Origin: Perkinsus olseni
Lineage: Eukaryota > Perkinsozoa > Perkinsida
DNA length: 64,000 bases
Direction of reading: 5' to 3'
NCBI GenBank assembly: GCA_013115125.1
Contig: JABANN010000068.1
Location: forward strand, 17,644-81,643
Shown here piece by piece: positions 1-10,199 of this stretch; position 1 is the first letter of the stretch; every line of letters starts with the position of its first letter. The position numbers were made by a program, and so were the translations under genes. The notes under the pieces were generated by a model. The model searched no databases, was not told where the DNA came from, and saw nothing but the letters and a program-made list of their open reading frames with translations.

Positions 1-262
1 GAGAATGGAGGGTGAATAACGAAAGGGTGATGGTCGTGCATGTTGGAGCTAAGAATTTTCCACCAGCAGATAGTAATAAGTGGCGCTAGCCTCTGACCTG
101 TCCGATCGGAGTTTTTCAAAAAGTGGACACACGATCGTGCGCGTTTGACACTATGATTAATTGACAGTGAATATAACGTGACTAGCTATGATGATCACTA
201 CCAAGTGATGGGCCATCGTACAGTCTTCTTCCAACTGAGCCTTCGAGTTCGGCTCAGTTTTC

Positions 263-1824
263 TTGTTGATTCAGGGGAGTAGGAGGCCTAGCGACTATGA
301 GTGGGACTTCGAGAGGAACGACGACTATTGCCCTCCTGAGTGTCGACGAGAAGTGGAGCGCTTGGACGATGACCTGGTCGAAAAAGAGGATAAAGAAATA
401 TGCTCGGCGTTAAACTTTACTGACCAGGACAGTTTTTCTTCCGCTGGGAAGAAGTCGCCAGGAAACAAGTAGCGGTATCGTTCTGTTGATGGTGTGGGGA
501 CTCTTGCTCTTTCAGAAAGGACTCGCAGTTGGCCTTGATGGAAGAGGGTCGAGGGGCGTCGATCAGGCACAGCAAAATTGGTGAGTTCGCAAAAGTTGGC
601 TTTTCGTGGTGACAGTGGAGCACTCAGGTGAGTGGGTGGAGGCACATTACGGACAGCGGCCGGCTCCAGAGGATCGTTGGCAAGAGTCCTGTTTCAAGGG
701 GGTGAGTCTCATCACTTGCATCACTTGCATCACTTGCATTTCCTCAACGACGATAGGTAACTGATCCTAGTATTGTTAGAGAACAGGTTGATGAATTTGG
801 TGAAAATGTCGAGGAATTTGAGAAGGAGCAGAAGGCTGGCAAGGTCAAGTCGTGCCGGTGAGATGGAAGTCGCCTCCCTTTCCTAGACTAAGCTCCCTTT
901 TCCAGTTGCGTGGACAGCCCGAAGGTCATCTTCAAGCCATGTGAGTACCGTCACCCCGATCGCCCTAAGAACATCACTCATTACCGTCTTCGTCCGTGGT
1001 CGATCTACAAGCAGGTCTCAGCGATTATCTCTGCCGTGTGGACTGTTGGGTGAGTTTATCGTCTGCCTGCTGCCTTTGACGGATTCCTTTTCCTCAGATT
1101 TATCTGGTGGGCTCTGGTGTGCGCTGATGTTCCCACTGGTACGGACCTGCCAGGCCCGGTTTTCAAGGCTGCATCGGCCGGAGAAAGCTCGGCCCGTTTT
1201 CCGCCGTTCTTCACCCCTATTGGTTTGGATTTTTTCAACAACGGTTCTGCCGTAGCAACTGATGACATTTCTTTTTGGCCTCGGTTGCCTTGCGCTGTGC
1301 TCAGTCCGAGTGATGTTCTGAGTATCGGCGAGGACGTGATGGTCGCTAATGGCACCGACCGCTTGCTCAATTGCGCTACTGCCGGATCTTGGAAATTACC
1401 GATTGCGGTCGTGAAAGTAGCATATATTAGAGAAGGGAGTTTGGCTGTGTCTACTCCTGATAATTCTTTATATCTGTTGGAAGTTGATGGTGATGGGGAG
1501 TGGCGTCGTAAGGCGAAGATCGGCGACTATGATGATCGTCAATCGTCGGGTGGTGATGTGATAAGTGGCATCGCCTTTAGTAGAAGGTACGGTGTGTTGG
1601 TATTAATGACGTCTGGTAATATTGATATTTGGAATATGGCTGATGGTAGAAGGACCATCACCCGCCTCACACTACCGGAGGTACAGCGATATACCGCCAT
1701 CGCTGCTGTCAACACTCAAGGACAACAACAAGAAGATTTCATCGTCGTCTCGGGACTGGGAAAAGACCAGCGAGCCGACCTTTTTAGGATTAACGAAGAA
1801 GTTAATAAGTTTTTAGAGAAATAA
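263..1824 (+). CDS. Unrecognised multi-exon protein, beta-propeller-like C-terminus
   Basis: I do not recognise this gene. The last exon (1098-1824) reads about 240 codons to a TAA and has beta-strand-rich segments such as SLAVSTPDNSLYLLEVDG and GVLVLMTSGNIDIWNMADG, which resemble WD40-type blades. Two upstream introns resolve cleanly in frame: 858-905 and 1050-1097, both 48 bp, GT-AG. The exon 906-1049 is rich in Arg, Tyr and Pro and has two Cys. An exon just upstream (ending at 857) reads REQVDEFGENVEEFEKEQK. An earlier acidic, Cys-containing stretch (about 272-472) may be another exon. The intron near 704-772 holds a tripled 9-mer and motif D. The true start is not certain and may lie left of 263. 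A propeller fold is a guess from residue pattern only. Confidence 0.5.
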
Positions 1825-2287
1825 AAGTTCAATTTCCTTCTGTGACTGAGGGGTGACCCCTTCTTCGGAGCACCTCGTCACGTTACTGCCATTGTGGCAC
1901 TGGTATTTTTATAAACCCGCTCATTCTAGCTTAAAACTTGTCTTTTCAAGGTGATCTTCTCTACTTTAGTCGTACGGCTTTGCGTAGTCGATCGGTCAAT
2001 ATCGCTCGGGCCCGATTGACCTCATTACTGGGCGCTGGTCGATCTTCACAGTACCTAGTGGCGAAGATTCTCTCCGAGTAGTATCCATTAGAGGTAGCGA
2101 GAGACCTCAATGTACTGTACACGTACGCTGAAGAAGGTTGGAGCTCTTCACGCTTCTCACTCCCCCGTGCGTCTTGGGAGCTTGACTGAGTTTCAACCAT
2201 CGAGGCGTTCGTGACACCACTCGGTATCCCCTTTCTTGCAACCGCATTCGACCTTTGTTTTATGAGACGATAGTTGCATTCTGTTAA

Positions 2288-3134
2288 GTGACGAGTACAA
2301 GATTCGAAATGGACGGGCTTGAATCATTCGGTGGCTTCGAAAACAGTTTTTTGTCTGAGGCTGAGATGGCTCGACAAGGTCACTTCAACCTCGTTGTTGA
2401 TTTGAAGACTACGAACAGGAAGTTCGAGGATGCATTACTACCTCTGGGGCTGCGTTACCTTGTCATGCAGTACATAGGGAAGAGAGATTCATTGGGTTTC
2501 GTGACGAAACTTTCGTCATTCCCGACGACGACTGTGAGGTGAGGCTGCTGTGTGGTGAATGCACCGAAGAGTTCCCGAACTCTTTTATTGGCTACGTTGT
2601 TTGGGTGGCCGATGATCCCAAGCACCCTGTAGGAATAGAGTGGGATGCTGTCCGCATGGAATACGTACCAAATCCGGCAACGCGTTGGCTCGGGTTATAT
2701 AATCACGTCAGTGACTGACGGTCAGTCTGCGCTATGACTGCGCCTACATGATTGAACCACCTGACGATAGTCGTGGTTCGCTCTTATGGGAGCTCAACGT
2801 GTTCACCAAAGTATGGCGTTTAGTAAGACGGTTGGGGTACACGCCTGTTCCTACTATGTGCTTTGATGTCATTCGCTTCGAAGATAAGCTGAGGGTGCCT
2901 GTTGTTGATGATCGTGGGAAGAACATAAATTTATATGTCTGGGACGGGCTGGGGGAAAAGCGTACGATCGAGTGCACTGGTGTCTCGGCCGATCTCTATA
3001 AAGTATGGTTCGTGACTCCTGATGTGGTGGTAGCTACTACTGCCCCAAACGACAAGTATGGTGAGTTGGTCCTCTGCCACGTAGGGGTCAATGCGTCGAG
3101 ATTTGATAAGAATAAGATAGCACGGACTCGGTGA
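2288..3134 (+). CDS. Unrecognised protein, frame changes between segments
   Basis: I do not recognise this gene. Three coding-looking segments follow one another in different frames: an N-terminal part from the ATG at 2288 (MTSTRFEMDGLESFGGFENS...), a middle part about 2500-2715 containing two CxxC-type cysteines (LLCGECTEEF) and GYVVWVADDP, and a C-terminal part to the TGA at 3134 (CFDVIRFEDKLRVPVVDD, VVVATTAPNDKYGELVLCHVG). The alternating beta-strand pattern is like that of the preceding gene, so the two may be relatives. No normal-length intron explains the frame change near 2707-2730, where there is a perfect 15-bp palindrome (CGTCAGT-G-ACTGACG). Either a very short intron or a frameshift is present. 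It could be a decaying paralogue. Confidence 0.4.
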
Positions 3135-4122
3135 ATGTGGTCCGAGTCTCCAAGGTTGTGTTTGAGCCGTTGCGGCCATTGCCTGCGCTTAAAGCGCTTT
3201 TGCGATAAGATCATCAACCTCGACAGCACGATGCTTATGATGGCTTATCGAGCAGAGGCATGCGAGGTTTTCTTCTTATCTCCTATTTTTCGACAAGTCA
3301 GCTGATTTTGAATGAGCCTCACTTGGGTTACGGCTCCCAAGATGTTCAGAGGGCATTATAATATACTTACCTGTGTTAGGTTACATAACTCAGCAAGAGC
3401 CGTTCACAGTGGTTCTCAAGTTGTAACTACTATCATAACATCAATAGGCAAGCTACTTTAGTTAGGGCGAGAGTCGCAAGAGGACTCTTGGAGTCAATTG
3501 CGTACAGCATTTCCTGGTAGGGTCGCAACCGATTCGACTGAACCGAGATTCGGTTACCGGTGGCTGAGGCGACCTCAGTGAGGCCCTGGCGCCGTACACC
3601 TGTATAATTGTTGCTGACAGCAGCAGCCTGCTGCCAGCAGGTGACAGTGTTGTCATTGCAGTCACTTGGTCTCTAACAGGTGTCCCCGATATCATTATTT
3701 TTGCCTCACGCTTGATTCTAGGGTCCTCGAGCTTTGAGACTTCGGAGTCCTGAAGAGTCCCTGTAGATCAGCCTTCCAAGTCGGTGTTATCCTGCGCCAC
3801 CTCTAGTTCTACAGTTTAGTGTCAACAACTGTTACTGAACAACGCAACCCGCCTTATCCGTTATGAAAAACTTTTCTTCAAAATTCTAATCGGGCTGTAG
3901 GAATGAAGCTAAGAAGCCAACTGATACCTCGGCGACTGGAGCTGAGCCACCGGGTCAGTTGGCAGGTCAGTGAGGCAAACTCGACCAAAAGTATCAAGTC
4001 AAACTTGCTTGACGGGAGGAGAAAATGAAGCCCGTGAACTCTGACGAATTTAGGTCATGACCGAGATCCGATGAAATAGGATCTCGTCATCACGAGATTA
4101 TGTACATAACCGTCACAGAGTG
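3135..4122. other. Intergenic; duplicated 3' flank of the GH18-like gene
   Basis: No coding segment could be supported. The stretch about 3690-4110 is similar in order and sequence to about 5945-6370, which lies downstream of the second GH18-like copy. Shared blocks include CAAGTCAAACTTGCTTGAC, the GAAGCCCGT segment and TCTCGTCATCACGAGATTA. These are 3' flanks duplicated together with the gene. A small palindromic stretch (GCAGCAGCCTGCTGCCAGCAGG) lies near 3620. Confidence 0.5.
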
Positions 4123-5659
4123 CTACTGTAGTTCTAGGTGGTCCACTGCTATGCCGTGAAGACCAAATCTCTTCGCCAATCTGACCTTGCCGATTGCTCT
4201 GGTCCGAGAGTAGAAATAATAAAGTCTACCATCAGGGCCAAAAACCGTTCCGTCACCGTCAGGGTCAGCACCGAACTTGGTAATTACGTCGTGATAATTA
4301 GTGATGGAGCTGCCACGCGGGTCGTCAGATTTGTCATAAGTCTTGGCAACAGAACTTATCTGAGTACACAGAGAACTGCGGACCTCATTAATGCGAGTAA
4401 GATCGATTCACTAAACCGGCCACCTACCTCGAGGATGAGCTTGTCTGCTTGTACTCCAGCCTCGGTAGCGTTCTTTATGGCCTTCTCAGCAATCGCGTCC
4501 GTGAGGAACAGACCTCTTTCGGAATCCGAGGCTTCTCCCTTGACCCTGGGCTCGAGCGTAACGACATTGAAATCAGCGAGTTGAGGGATTCCGGTTTCAA
4601 GAGCTCGATGCCACTCATAATAGTAGGACCTAACAAGACAAGTCAAGTGAGCTGCGACGTCACAATCTTCTCTACGTTGAGCGGGAAACGAACAGCGAAT
4701 TCATAACGAATGCACCCTATATGCCATGGAAGCTCACTTCACCGTGGTAACTATCCCCAGTTCCTTGAAGGCTTCGAAGCGCTTTTTCGTAACGGCCAAC
4801 TGATCCTCATCAAACCAGTCGTTCACCATCCAGAAGCCGTCCACAGGGTAAGCTTCCATGAATTCTCGAACACTGCTCTTGAGAATTTCTTTGTCGAAGT
4901 CTTTGAACTGGTCCTGCAGACCCCGTCTCAGATAGGCTACTATTTTACCCCCCTTTGCCTTCACTCGCCCTCTCAGGGCCATGAACTTGGACTTATCCCA
5001 AGCTTCAAGCTGGGAAAACATCTTGCTGTAAACGATCATGTTATTTTGGAGCATGTAGCCGGGCAGAATAAAGTTCCTCGTACCATTCATCAAAAGTTCA
5101 TCGAAGTGCGAATCCCAGTCGAAACGGCTATGGTTTCCGAACTCCAGAGGTTCCCATGGATGCATCACTTCTTTATAGAACTCTAAGCCTTTGCCGGGGG
5201 GTGATGTGGTTAGTAAGGGTGAACGGGAGTATGGTGTCGGACATGGCTTCCTCAAGTTATAATTGCAACGCAGGGAATGGACAAGCTGGTGGAGGAGGCA
5301 GAAGCTCAGGAGCTGCTCTGGAGTCCTCATGCAATGACGATGACAAAAGGGATAACTAATGTAGACAAATCGAGTTGAACGACTCGACCGAGACTCAGAA
5401 TTGTTGGTGACTTCCCAATCCTCGACTGATGAATCGGATCGCATCCGGCGTGCGCATAAGCTTGCCAGTCGCATACGTTGCAATAATTCATTTCCCGCTC
5501 TTCTATTCGAGTGAATCGATCCACGACGACTCGGCACCTGGGTAATCCTAGACTGTCGTTGGTATCATAGAATATCACGAGCGAAAAGAACGCGAGGGCC
5601 AGTCCCAGGGTGACGTGACGTGAGGAGGCCTCCACATGACGTGATGTAGCGCTCGCCAC
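4123..5659 (-). CDS. Divergent GH18 (chitinase-like) protein, copy A
   Basis: The minus-strand exons join into a glycoside-hydrolase-18-like barrel. Supported exons are 4123-4359, 4428-4629 and 4738 to about 5190; the introns are 4360-4427 (68 bp) and 4630-4737 (108 bp), both in phase. GH18-like landmarks, in order: AKGGKIVAYL (strand 3), AYPVDGFWMVNDWF where the DGxDxDxE catalytic strand would be, QLADFNVVTLEP, AGVQADKLILE (like the KivlG strand), then DGRLYYFYS and KVRLAKRFGLHGIAVD, typical of the C-terminal strands of chitinases. The normal catalytic DxxDxDxE is not seen, so it may be a non-catalytic lectin-like member. The likely first exon starts at 5659 with a hydrophobic signal or anchor (LGLALAFFSLVIFYD); its junction to the next exon is not resolved. 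The family assignment is by pattern, not by search. Confidence 0.6.
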
Positions 5660-6375
5660 ACCCTGAATGCCTCAATCGAAGCTCTACGGAGGGAGTTAAT
5701 TAAGCCCGTTACGAGGATTTGCACGACAGTACACTGTCGTGGAGAGACTGACGCTAGTAGTAGTAGTGGTAGTAGTAATACGCTGCGTCGACAAAATCAA
5801 AAAGTTTTCAACCTGAATGCCGCCTCTAATCTTCATTCGCTGCGCAGGGCCCCAGTTTCTAGTCTCGCGGGTTTTATTCTACCTTGGTCAAGCTTCTAAT
5901 TTGGCTACATTGTAGCCAGTAAACTCTGGCAGGTGTCTCCTAAATCATAATATTTGCCTCACGTTGGATTCTAAGATCCCTTAACGTTGAGTCTTAATTC
6001 CAGGACTTAAAGCTCTAGACAGTCCCAACAGATATTCGAAGTCGGCACACTCGGACGAGCAGACAATTTTTCTGCACCACCTCGAAGTCCACAATTTAGT
6101 ATCAACTACTCAACCCGTCTCATCCACTATGAAAAAATCTTCTTGGAAACTCTTATCCGGCTGTAAGAATGGATTTGTGAAACGAACTAATACCTCGGCG
6201 ACTGGAGCCACCTAATCAGTTGGCGGGTCAATGGGCCAGGATAACTCAGCGTACCAAGTCAAACTTGCTTGACAAGAGGAAGGAATGAAGCCCGTCAATC
6301 CGACGAATTGAGATCATGAGCGAGATCTGACGAGATGAGATCTCGTCATCACGAGATTAAGTACACGACCGTCAC
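5660..6375. other. Spacer between GH18-like copies; TAG microsatellite
   Basis: No gene is supported. A TAG/TGG microsatellite lies at about 5755-5781. The block about 5830-5880 (ATTCGCTGCGCAGGG, then TTTCTAGTC) recurs near 9118-9155 upstream of fragment C. About 5945-6370 is the duplicated 3' flank also seen at 3690-4110. The repeats therefore mark the edges of a segmental duplication unit. Confidence 0.5.
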
Positions 6376-7075
6376 CTACTGCCACTTTGGCACAAGGTGC
6401 GGCACTGCAACACCGTGAAGACCATATTTCTTCGCCAACCTTACCTTGCCGAGTGTCCTGGGTCGAGAGTAGAAATAATAAAGTCTACCATCAGGACCGA
6501 AAACTGTGCCGTCGCCGTCGGGGTCAGCACCGAATTCGGTAGTTGCTTGGTAATACCCGGTGATGGTACTCGGGTCGTCAGATCTGTCATAGGTCTTAGC
6601 AACAGAAGTTATCTGAGCAATCAGAGAACAGCAGACTTCGATTAATGCGGACAGATAATTAACCGGTCACTTACTTTGAGGATGAGCTTGTCTGCTCGTG
6701 CTCCAGCCTCGGTAGCGTTTGTTATGACCTTCTCAGCGATCGCGTCCGTGAGGAACAGACCTCTTTCGGAATCCGAAACGTCGTCATCGAGTCTGGGCTC
6801 GAGAGTAACGACATTCAAATCAGCAAGTTGAGGGATTCCGGTCTCCGTGAGCGCTCGATGCCAATCATAATATGTGCACCTAAAAGGACAAGTCAAGCGA
6901 AGCGTGATGTCGGCGACATCATGTCGTAGTCCAATCCAGCTTGAGCGGCGACTTCGCAATCCACTCCTGCTGTGGGAACTCACTCCGCCATGAAAGTTAT
7001 CCCCAGTCCCTTGAAGGTTGCGATGAGATCTCCCGAAATAAGCAAGGGATCCTTATCAAACCGACCCAATAGGGG
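6376..7075 (-). pseudogene. GH18-like protein, copy B, 5'-truncated
   Basis: This is a second copy of the gene at 4123-5659, covering only its 3' half. Exons 6376-6612, 6675-6879 and 6984 to about 7070 keep the same intron positions and phases (introns 6613-6674, 62 bp; 6880-6983, 104 bp). It reads DLNVVTLEPR, ATEAGARADKLILK, DGRLYYFYS-type and KVRLAKKYGLHGVAV to a TAG at 6376. Upstream of about 7075 the similarity to copy A stops abruptly (where WFDEDQ should be) and GC-richer unrelated DNA begins. The N-terminal half, including the substrate-strand region, is absent. I therefore call it a truncated copy. The retained reading frame and splice sites mean it decayed recently or is spliced to something unseen. 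Confidence 0.6.
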
Positions 7076-8099
7076 TGTTCAGAGAACCTTTTCTATTGGA
7101 GAGATATACGGCACGGTTTCTTGGAGGAGAAATCGATTAGCTGGGGATAGAACCCTGGCTTATCGTCTGGCTAGCGACGTCATCGGTGGACCCCGTGAGG
7201 ACCAACCGGGCGCACCGCATGACGGCGCAAGGTTCGGAAGTAACCCACTCTTGGCTCAGTGTCAGGGCAACGTGCCCTGACCCATCAGGGACAGGACTCC
7301 TGTCACAGGAGGGAGGGTTGGCTATGAGTCACGGTTTGCGGCGTTCGGTTAGGTCGCTAGAGTTCGTCACCGGAAAGGTGACCTGCCGCGGGAAGGACGG
7401 GTGTGTGAGCGTATGGTGCGATGGTCGCTCCTGATCGCACCAAGGCAACAGGCAACACTGCAGTGGTCCTGATGGAGTGATAGTGAGAGTTTCTAGGAGG
7501 TGCGAGGCATCACCTCAGGTGATTCACCTGACCGGCATGACAACCTGTAGTTGACACAGAGAGCAGTGGTGACTGCTAGGTGCGAGCGGGGATCCGTCCA
7601 TCTGACGGACTGTGTGAGATAGTGGTGATAGGCAGAGCGGTCACCGTTGCGGGGTGTGGACTGGAGTATGTGATGGGACGACGCGGGGTCACCGTCGCTA
7701 CGGGTATCCGTCAAGAGGATCGGTGTCCGTCAAGAGGACCATACGCCGTCATGGTTGTCGTCACGGACGCCTCCTTTCGAGGTTACAAACGAAGTTGGAT
7801 AAAACGGACGCGTAGCTGTCACGTCTCGAGGGTACACTTCGTACGGGGTCTCGACGAGACCGTCTCGTACTATGCGGGACACGCGGTTCGTAGTGGCATG
7901 AGACTCAAGCGAGGGTGAGAGGGCCTCTATCCCGTTAGACGCGGGTTTGTGCGAGTTGGGGGACTAGAGATGAGATGACTGTGTGGTCAACACGCGAGTA
8001 GCTATCCCACTACAGTCACGCTCAACCTCTGGTCTGTATTGCCAAACTCAGGCCCCGGTTTTCGGGCCGCGGGTTTGAGGTTTGGTCAATACCTCTCCC
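7076..8099. other. GC-rich region with hairpins, no supported gene
   Basis: Several medium ORFs overlap here in different frames, but none shows a recognisable domain or clean splice structure. Short perfect hairpins occur, for example GTCAGGGC-AAC-GTGCCCTGAC near 7259-7280 and GACAGGA-CTCC-TGTC near 7290. Runs such as CCGTCAAGAGGA are duplicated at about 7709 and 7726. The region sits exactly where GH18-like copy B is truncated, so it may be inserted DNA. Confidence 0.35.
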
Positions 8100-8660
8100 A
8101 TCCCCAGCGTCTATGGGATTTCTGCAATTCAGAATACGTTCCAGAATGCAAAACACCAAAATCGCGATCAGAGAACTGGCCCCGAAATACATTCTGGAAA
8201 GTGTTTCAGAAGGATTCCGAACGCGTTCAGTAGACTTCAGATTGTATTCCGAAACGTATTCCAGAATGCGAAATCTGGGCACGAGAAAATCGTATTCTGA
8301 GCGAATATTTTACGAATATTTTATCGGGACCCTGGGCCAGGGTCCCTGGCTAAGGATCGAACTCGGGGTTTTGCGGATGAGGACTGGGCGCATTACCGCT
8401 AGGCCATTTGACTGAATTTCGGCGGCGACGCCTGTCGGGGGTTGGGCGCTTGTGGGCTAGCGGACGTTGCGCACGAAACGTTTCCGGAATCCATTCTAAG
8501 AATGCGTTCTGAGAATGCGATCCGCTGAACGCATTTCGGAATCGATTCTGGGACACATTCCGAGATATTTGAGAATGTAGTCCTCTGAACACGATTCGGG
8601 AATCAATTCTGAGAATCGATTCTGAGAATACTTTCTGGAATTGATTCCGGCTGATTTTTC
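8100..8660. repeat. Degenerate interspersed repeat rich in GAATCGATTCTGAGAAT units
   Basis: The stretch contains many imperfect copies, in both orientations, of a short unit built on GAATNNATTC / ATTCTGAGAAT, separated by variable linkers. A palindrome GGGACCCTGG-GC-CAGGGTCCC lies near 8326-8350. On the minus strand just after it is a tRNA-like piece with a D-arm-like GGCCTAGCGGTAATGCGCC and a T-arm GAGTTCGATCC (about 8350-8410). The piece lacks a matching acceptor stem, so I do not call a tRNA gene. A SINE or satellite derivative is possible. Confidence 0.45.
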
Positions 8661-8990
8661 TGAGCACCCCGGATGCCACTAAGAAGTCGTCCACAGGGTA
8701 GGCTTCTAGGAATTTTCGAACAATCCCCTGGAATGCTCCTCTGTCGAAGTACTCAAAAGGGCCATTAGGTCACCCCACCACAATCTGGCTACTATTTCAC
8801 CCCCCTTTGCCTTGACTCGCTCTCTCAGGGCCATGAACTTGGACTTATCCCAAGCTTCAAGCTGGGAAAACATCTTGCTGTAAACGATCATGTTATTTTG
8901 GAGCATGTAGCCGGGCAGAATAGAGTTCCTCGTACCATTCATCAAAAGTTCATCGAAATGCGAATCCCAGAGGAAACGGTCAACCCCTTT
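8660..8990 (-). pseudogene. GH18-like internal fragment, copy C
   Basis: The minus strand matches the middle exon of copy A: DSHFDELLMNGTRN, ILPGYMLQNNMIVYSKMFSQ, LEAWDKSKFMALR and RVKAKGGEIVA are almost identical, followed by a frame-disturbed stretch that still shows KFLEAYPVDDF. The downstream exons and the C-terminal strands are missing; the fragment ends in the satellite-like repeat at 8100-8660. Upstream it ends near 8990, after WDSHFDE. It is a non-functional gene relic in the same array as copies A and B. Confidence 0.7.
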
Positions 8991-9197
8991 GATATAAAGA
9001 AGTAGACTCTTCTTAGTGTAGCGGCCTGCTATCAGCTCTCCAGACTTGCCCCGGTCGACATTGGAGACTCGTGTTGGTATGAGTAGTATTCTACGAGTTC
9101 AGCTAGCGACCTCGAATATTCATTCGCTGCGCAGGGTTTCAGCTTTCTAGTCCTTCGAGTTTCATCGGATGAAATTCATCCCACGTTTAGCAATTTT

Positions 9198-10086
9198 TTA
9201 TGTGGCTACAAGACGAGTTTTCCTACGTGCTGAGCAAGCTTTCGGTCGAGTTGCCCTCTGACTCACGCCGCGGTGATGATGGAGTACATCGTATTGTGGA
9301 ATTGCTCGAATGCCCTTGAACGCAACAGATGCTAATTTCTCACGCACATCGGCACAACTGTAGTGATACAACATGATTATCTGTCCGGTAATATCGGACA
9401 TCTTCCATCAAGACTTCATCATCCATCAATGTAATGGCAAAGACTTGATAAACAGCAACGTTAGAAAGAGAATAGGAAGCATGCCAAAGTGATAAATATG
9501 ACCACTCGAGAGCGATAGTGACGAACTTAATGACCAACTCCGAATCACGATGATGGCAATAAAGGTAGAGAGCTCGAAAACGGTAGGCTCTCCGGTACAG
9601 ACGAATTCAACTCTCACCGTCGATAAGAGTCACTTACCGACCTAAGGACGGTCATTACGCCGGAAGTAATGGCCATCAGATTTCATGGCATGCTCGACGG
9701 CTTCGTCGCGCATTCGATTCCACTCAGCCTTGAGTGATTGCCAACTCATTTCCGACTCGATTTCTTGACTCCGTCAAGAAGTTTACTCTGTACAAAGCGG
9801 CAATCCTTGTAAACTCTCGAAAGTTGGCAGGGTTATATCCAGGCATACCAGTAACTTTATCTACGATGTGGCGGATCTCGGGCTCTCGCAAATACTCAAG
9901 AGGAACTGGATCGTCGCCGCTCACTTGCTGCCCCCGGAACAGCCCTATGTTGCTATCCTTAGCTATCATCGATGGACTTACTTCGCGATGGGGCTGGGGT
10001 GTCGGTGCGCCAGCTGCATTGCCGAAAGGCAAGTAGGAAATCAACGCAGCGATGAGCGATGTTGCGATGAGAAGACGAACCGACAT
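9198..10086 (-). CDS. Unrecognised secreted protein
   Basis: I chose the internal ATG at 10086, because from there the protein begins with a good signal peptide (MSVRLLIATSLIAALISY...) ending near a small-residue AGAP. An upstream ATG at 10185 would bury it. The mature part reads REVSPSMIAKDSNIGLFRG and GMPGYNPANFREFTRIA. The first exon runs to about 9730. A second frame (MSWQSLKAEWNRMRDEAVEH) continues across 9720-9660, and a hydrophobic stretch follows at about 9430-9600, so more exons are likely, but I could not join them with confidence. No family was recognised. The protein is likely exported. Confidence 0.4.
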
Positions 10087-10199
10087 TTGATACTGTAGAT
10101 TGGCTTGCGCCTCGAGGAAAAACCCTGACAGACGGCCGCACGACGCGTACTGGAGGCCACTCGGACGGCGAGCGCGGCTTATCACACCACGCTTAGATG

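Noticed and set aside
718-744. CRISPR-like short repeats (tripled 9-mer ATCACTTGC)
   Set aside because: The window is eukaryotic, the unit is only 9 bp, and there are no spacers; it is a microsatellite in an intron.
2707-2725. 19-nt intron joining the two halves of the 2288-3134 gene
   Set aside because: GT-AG ends exist but removal does not restore the downstream frame, and the length is far below all confirmed introns here.
7076-7918. Ribosomal RNA or other structural RNA because of GC-rich hairpins
   Set aside because: No recognisable conserved rRNA helices or universal segments were found.
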